DNA from: Serinicoccus marinus DSM 15273
Lineage (GTDB): Bacteria > Actinomycetota > Actinomycetes > Actinomycetales > Dermatophilaceae
DNA length: 64,000 nt
NCBI RefSeq assembly: GCF_008386315.1
Contig: NZ_CP043808.1
Span: 1,736,001 to 1,800,000, forward strand
Direction: 5' to 3'
Below the pieces are notes generated by a model. That model did not search any database. It was not told the DNA's origin and worked only from the letters and a program-made list of their open reading frames with translations. The translations under genes were made by a program, and so were the position numbers. Of the stretch, positions 58,958 through 64,000 are shown piece by piece; positions within the stretch are counted from its first letter, which is position 1; each line of letters begins with the position of its first letter.

Positions 58958-59844
58958 CCTCGGCAGGGCGGCCCGGCACGGCCCACCCCGTCCTGCTGGT
59001 GCTGCTGGCGGTGGTCTCGGTGCAGTTCGGCGGCGCCCTGGCCGCCACGCTGCTCCCCCTCGTCGGCGTCGTCGGCTCGGTGGCGCTGCGCCTGACCCTG
59101 TCCACCGCGATGCTCTGGGCGCTCGTCCGCCCCCGGGTGCGCGGCCGCAGCCGAGCGGACTGGGCGGTCGTCGGGCTCTTCTCTGCAGCCCTCACCTGCA
59201 TGAACCTCGCCTTCTACGCCAGCCTCGCCCGACTGCCGATCGGCGTCGCCGTGACCATCGAGTTCCTCGGCCCGCTGGCGCTCGCGGCGGCCCTCTCGCG
59301 GCAGGCCCGCGACGCCTTGGCGGTGCTCGCGGCACTCACCGGCGTCGTCCTGATCTCGGAGGCCCTCACCGTGCCGTGGGCGCAGCTGGACCTGACGGGG
59401 ATGCTGCTCGCCGCCCTCGCCGGGGCATGCTGGGCGGCCTACATCGTGCTCAGCGCCCGCACCGGGGCGCGCTTCGAGGGCCTCGACGGCATCGCCATCT
59501 GTCTCGCCCTGGGTGCGGCGGTCACGCTGCCGCTGGGGCTGGTCACCGCGGGCGCCGACCTCTGGCAGCCGCGCGCGATCCTCACCGGTCTCGGGATCGC
59601 CCTGCTGTCCTCGGCGATCCCCTACAGCCTGGAGCTGCTCGCGCTGCGCCACCTGGCGGCGGGGACCTTCGGCGTCCTGCTCAGCCTGGAGCCCGCAGCA
59701 GCCCTGGCCGGGCTGCTGGTGCTGAGTCAGCTCCTCGGCCCGCTGCAGCTGCTCGGGATGGCGCTGGTGGTGGTGGCCAGCATCGCCGTCCTCGGGCGGA
59801 GGACGGGCAGCACGCTCAGTGCTGCTCCGGACCCTTCCGGGTAG
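58954..59844 (+). CDS. EamA/DMT family exporter (RhtA-like)
   Basis: The 296-residue protein has ten membrane helices in two EamA repeats. The N-terminal QFGGALAATLLPLVGVVGSVALR and GVAVTIEFLGPLALAAALS, and the C-terminal SSAIPYSLELLALRHLAAGTFGVLLSLEPA, are characteristic of the RhtA branch that exports threonine and homoserine. I start at the GTG at 58954, which overlaps the preceding stop, rather than at the GTG at 58936. The 3' end overlaps that of terC by 29 bp on the opposite strand. Confidence 0.9.
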   Translation: MTSAGRPGTAHPVLLVLLAVVSVQFGGALAATLLPLVGVVGSVALRLTLSTAMLWALVRPRVRGRSRADWAVVGLFSAALTCMNLAFYASLARLPIGVAVTIEFLGPLALAAALSRQARDALAVLAALTGVVLISEALTVPWAQLDLTGMLLAALAGACWAAYIVLSARTGARFEGLDGIAICLALGAAVTLPLGLVTAGADLWQPRAILTGLGIALLSSAIPYSLELLALRHLAAGTFGVLLSLEPAAALAGLLVLSQLLGPLQLLGMALVVVASIAVLGRRTGSTLSAAPDPSG

Positions 59845-60952
59845 CCGTGGAGGAGGCGGCGGACTCGCCGGAGCCGTCCGCAGACTCCTTGCCGTGGTGC
59901 TGCGTACCGCCGAGCAGGCCGACCTCGTTGATGTCGAGCCGTGCCTCGTCGCCCTCGTGGGTGATGCCGCGGGCCGCGTCCCGGCGCGACGTCATCAGGC
60001 TGGCCACGGCGGTCACGCCGAGGATGCCGACGATCGCGGTCAGGGACAGCCAGATCGGCACCTCGGGCACCCCGATGTGCTCGCCCCCGTTGATGAACGG
60101 CAGCTCGTTCTCGTGCATGGCGTGCAGGATGAGCTTCACGCCGATGAAGGCGAGCAGCACGGACAGGCCCAGGCCGAGGTAGACGAGCCGCTTGAGCAGG
60201 TCGCCGAGGAGGAAGTAGAGCTGGCGCAGCCCCATGAGGGCGAAGACGTTGGCCATGAGCACGAGGTAGGGCTCCTGCGTCAGGCCGAAGATCGCCGGGA
60301 TGGAGTCGAGGGCGAAGAGCAGGTCGGTCGTGCCCAGCGCGAGGATGACGATCGCCATGGGGGTGAGGACCCGCTTGCCGCTCTCCACGATGCGCAGCTT
60401 GGTGCCGCCCTCCCAGGACTGGGTGACCGGGAAGCGCTTCCCCACCCAGCGCAGCAGGGCGTTCTCCTGGAAGTCGTCCTCCTCGTCGTCGTGGCCGATG
60501 TTTTCCATCGCCAGCTTGATCGCGGTGTAGATGAGGAAGGCGCCGAAGAGGTAGAACACCCAGGACCACCGCTCGATCGCCGCAGCGCCGACGAGGATGA
60601 AGATCGCGCGCAGGACCAGCGCCATGACGATGCCCACCATGAGGGCGAACTGCTGGTACCTCCGTGGCACGCCGAACTTGGCCATGATGATGAGGAAGAT
60701 GAACAGGTTGTCGATGGACAACGAGTACTCCATCAACCAGCCGGCGTAGAACTCGGCGGCGAGCTGGCCGCCCGAGGTGATGAGCACGCCGAGCCCGAAG
60801 ATGACCGCCAGGCCGATGTAGATGGACAGCGCGACCGAGACCTCCTTGCGGGAGGGCTCGTGCGGTCGACGGCCGAGGACCAGCAGGTCGACGGCGAAGA
60901 CGAGGGTGATGAGGACCAGCGTGGCGGTCCACACCCAACCGGGGACGTCCAT
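59816..60952 (-). CDS. TerC family membrane protein, probable Mn2+ exporter
   Basis: The 378-residue protein has seven to nine helices. The TerC motifs EYSLSIDNLFIFLIIM and GTTDLLFALDSIPAIFGLT carry the paired Asp thought to move metal. A cytoplasmic loop (ENIGHDDEEDDFQENALLRW) and an acidic, Ser/Thr-rich C-terminal tail flank them. TerC/Alx proteins export manganese and several are controlled by a Mn2+ riboswitch; sequences typical of that RNA lie just upstream here, which supports the metal role. It lies downstream of uvrB, a common actinobacterial pairing. Confidence 0.93.
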   Translation of the reverse strand: MDVPGWVWTATLVLITLVFAVDLLVLGRRPHEPSRKEVSVALSIYIGLAVIFGLGVLITSGGQLAAEFYAGWLMEYSLSIDNLFIFLIIMAKFGVPRRYQQFALMVGIVMALVLRAIFILVGAAAIERWSWVFYLFGAFLIYTAIKLAMENIGHDDEEDDFQENALLRWVGKRFPVTQSWEGGTKLRIVESGKRVLTPMAIVILALGTTDLLFALDSIPAIFGLTQEPYLVLMANVFALMGLRQLYFLLGDLLKRLVYLGLGLSVLLAFIGVKLILHAMHENELPFINGGEHIGVPEVPIWLSLTAIVGILGVTAVASLMTSRRDAARGITHEGDEARLDINEVGLLGGTQHHGKESADGSGESAASSTATRKGPEQH

Positions 60953-61029
60953 GCGCGGGTTCTACCTTCCGATCAGGGCACGCGGGCCGGATCGGAGGTC
61001 TCTCCCGCAGCCGGTCCCGCCCAGGTGGT

Positions 61030-61115
61030 GATCCGGGCGGACGGTGCCGATCTCGCCGGGCTCTGGGAGGCCGTGGTGACGACGAGGTCGCGAGGTGGGG
61101 ATACTCCCCTCCGAC
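61030..61115 (-). ncRNA. Probable yybP-ykoY (manganese) riboswitch upstream of terC
   Basis: In the uvrB-terC spacer the minus strand reads GGGGAGTATCCCC, then CGTCGTCACCACGG, then CCGGCGAGATCGG. These resemble the conserved loop pieces of yybP-ykoY RNAs (GGGGAGUA, and a late GGGCGAGACCG), in the right order and about the right distance apart. The RNA would end about 75 nt before the terC start, leaving room for a switching stem. Boundaries are approximate. The assignment is by eye and rests on the motifs plus the terC context. Confidence 0.65.
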
Positions 61116-61136
61116 GAACTCCCCCATGATGGCACG

Positions 61137-63245
<2,109 letters not shown>

Positions 63246-63251
63246 ACCTCC

Positions 63252-63257
63252 ACGGTA
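63252..63257 (-). promoter_or_regulatory. -10 box of a leaderless promoter (uvrB)
   Basis: TACCGT lies 6 nt before the uvrB ATG on the minus strand. Confidence 0.5.
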
Positions 63258-63269
63258 GCCCCCGGCACC

Positions 63270-63309
63270 GACAAGGGTGGCCCGGCCGCACGGCCGGGCC
63301 ACCCTCGTC
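63270..63309. terminator. Long hairpin downstream of the BCCT gene
   Basis: Arms 63270-63288 and 63291-63309 (19 nt, one mismatch) enclose a 2-nt loop. The core GGGTGGCCCGGCCG pairs perfectly. It lies 33 nt after the BCCT stop on the minus strand and just before the uvrB promoter, and probably ends the BCCT transcript. Confidence 0.75.
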
Positions 63310-63342
63310 AGGTGCGCTCAGGAGCGCCTGCTCCGCTCAGGC

Positions 63343-64000
63343 TCAGCGACGCGGGGCCGGGTCCGGGACGCCCTCCATCTCGGAAGCCTCGATGGCGAGC
63401 TCGCGCGCCATGACCTTGCGCTCGATGCGCTCCTTCTCCCGGTCCTCGGCGACGAAGGCCTTGACCAGGGAGATGCAGATCCCGATCATCACCAGGGTGA
63501 ACGGGGCTGCGGTGATGATCGCCATGGTCTGCAGCGAGGCGAGCCCGCCGCCCTCGACCCCGGCGACGGCGCCGGCCACGATGAGGACCGCGGCGATCGC
63601 GCCCTCCAGCACCGCCCACATGACGCGGCTCCAGACCGGCGGGTTCGGGTTGCCACCGTTGGCGATCATGTCGACGACGAAGGAGCCCGAGTCCGAGCTC
63701 GTCACAAAGAAGATGACGATCATGACGATCGCCAGCCCCGCGAGGAACGGTCCGCCCGGCAGGCCGTCCAGCATCTGGAACAGCGCCTCGTTGGTCGACA
63801 CCGAGCCGTCCTCGCCGACCAGCGACCCGTCACCGAAGACTTGCCGGTGCAAGGCCGTGCCACCCATGATGACGAACCACGCCATCGTGAGCAGGGTGGG
63901 CACGAGCAGCACACCGGTGATGAACTCCCGGACGGTGCGGCCCTTGGAGATGCGGGCGATGAAGATGCCGACGAAGGGGGACCAGCTGATCCACCAGCCC
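63343..64000 (-). CDS. BCCT family transporter, C-terminal part (5' end outside window)
   Basis: The last 218 residues of a betaine/carnitine/choline transporter are visible. SPFVGIFIARISKGRTVREF, VLLVPTLLTMAWFVIMGGTAL and FFVTSSDSGSFVVDMIANGGNP match the BCCT core from helix 8 to helix 10, including the SSDSGS region near the sodium and substrate sites. Two further helices and a charged cytoplasmic tail (EDREKERIERKVMARELAIE) complete it. Such carriers import glycine betaine or related solutes, often for osmoprotection; the substrate here cannot be chosen. A strong hairpin follows the stop. Confidence 0.94.
   Translation of the reverse strand, partial: GWWISWSPFVGIFIARISKGRTVREFITGVLLVPTLLTMAWFVIMGGTALHRQVFGDGSLVGEDGSVSTNEALFQMLDGLPGGPFLAGLAIVMIVIFFVTSSDSGSFVVDMIANGGNPNPPVWSRVMWAVLEGAIAAVLIVAGAVAGVEGGGLASLQTMAIITAAPFTLVMIGICISLVKAFVAEDREKERIERKVMARELAIEASEMEGVPDPAPRR

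Overview
The window is a stretch of very GC-rich chromosome (about 72% GC by eye) carrying almost only housekeeping genes. Several markers place it in the Actinomycetota: RbpA, WhiA, OpcA, an actinobacterial Vms1-like release factor (acVLRF1), the SufR-BD-Rieske-CSU-SufT operon, the divergent glgM/glgC pair and a mabA/inhA-like fabG-fabI pair. The gene set and order fit an actinomycete of the order Micrococcales. A family near Intrasporangiaceae is only an impression. I see no prophage, insertion sequence, CRISPR array or defence system.

Layout. 1-2.5 kb: end of an ABC-2 export operon, a degraded VOC gene, a terminator and tRNA-Leu(GAG). 2.5-9.1 kb: dinB, a PEBP protein, a YbaK deacylase, a deletion scar with two gene remnants, a TrmH-type methyltransferase, a TSUP permease, an ABC ATPase, an unknown protein and a cysteine-rich four-helix protein. 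9.1-21.7 kb: glgM/glgC, fabG-fabI, DUF3099 and a small Cys/His protein with SURF1, an ABC exporter, an ABC-F ATPase, a zinc metallopeptidase, an SstT/DctA-type symporter and acVLRF1. 21.7-32.2 kb: suf operon, an ABC-2 exporter and heme A synthesis (ctaB, ctaA), all on the minus strand. 32.4-40.1 kb: tkt-tal-pgi-zwf-opcA on the plus strand. 40.1-52.0 kb: rbpA, secG, tpiA-pgk-gap, whiA-yvcK-rapZ-uvrC and uvrA on the minus strand. 52.2-64 kb: gltBD, an MBL hydrolase, an EamA exporter, terC behind a probable Mn riboswitch, uvrB and the C-terminal part of a BCCT transporter.

How the genes work together. Central carbon flow is concentrated here: the pentose phosphate pathway and Pgi on one strand, lower glycolysis on the other, with YvcK and RapZ as likely regulators, GlgC/GlgM for storage glucan and GltBD for ammonia assimilation. 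Respiration is served by heme A synthesis and SURF1. Fe-S supply comes from the suf operon under SufR. All three UvrABC genes are present.

Three features stand out. First, the octamer GGTATGCC/GGCATACC occurs 27 times by my count, against about two expected by chance, in every reading frame; 24 copies lie in the first 31 kb. Second, at least eight genes are interrupted by single-base indels. They are dense in sufU-sufS-sufC, which more likely reflects sequence quality than gene death because these genes are expected to be essential. Third, many first genes of transcription units have a TANNNT box exactly 6-7 nt before the start codon, which indicates leaderless transcripts.
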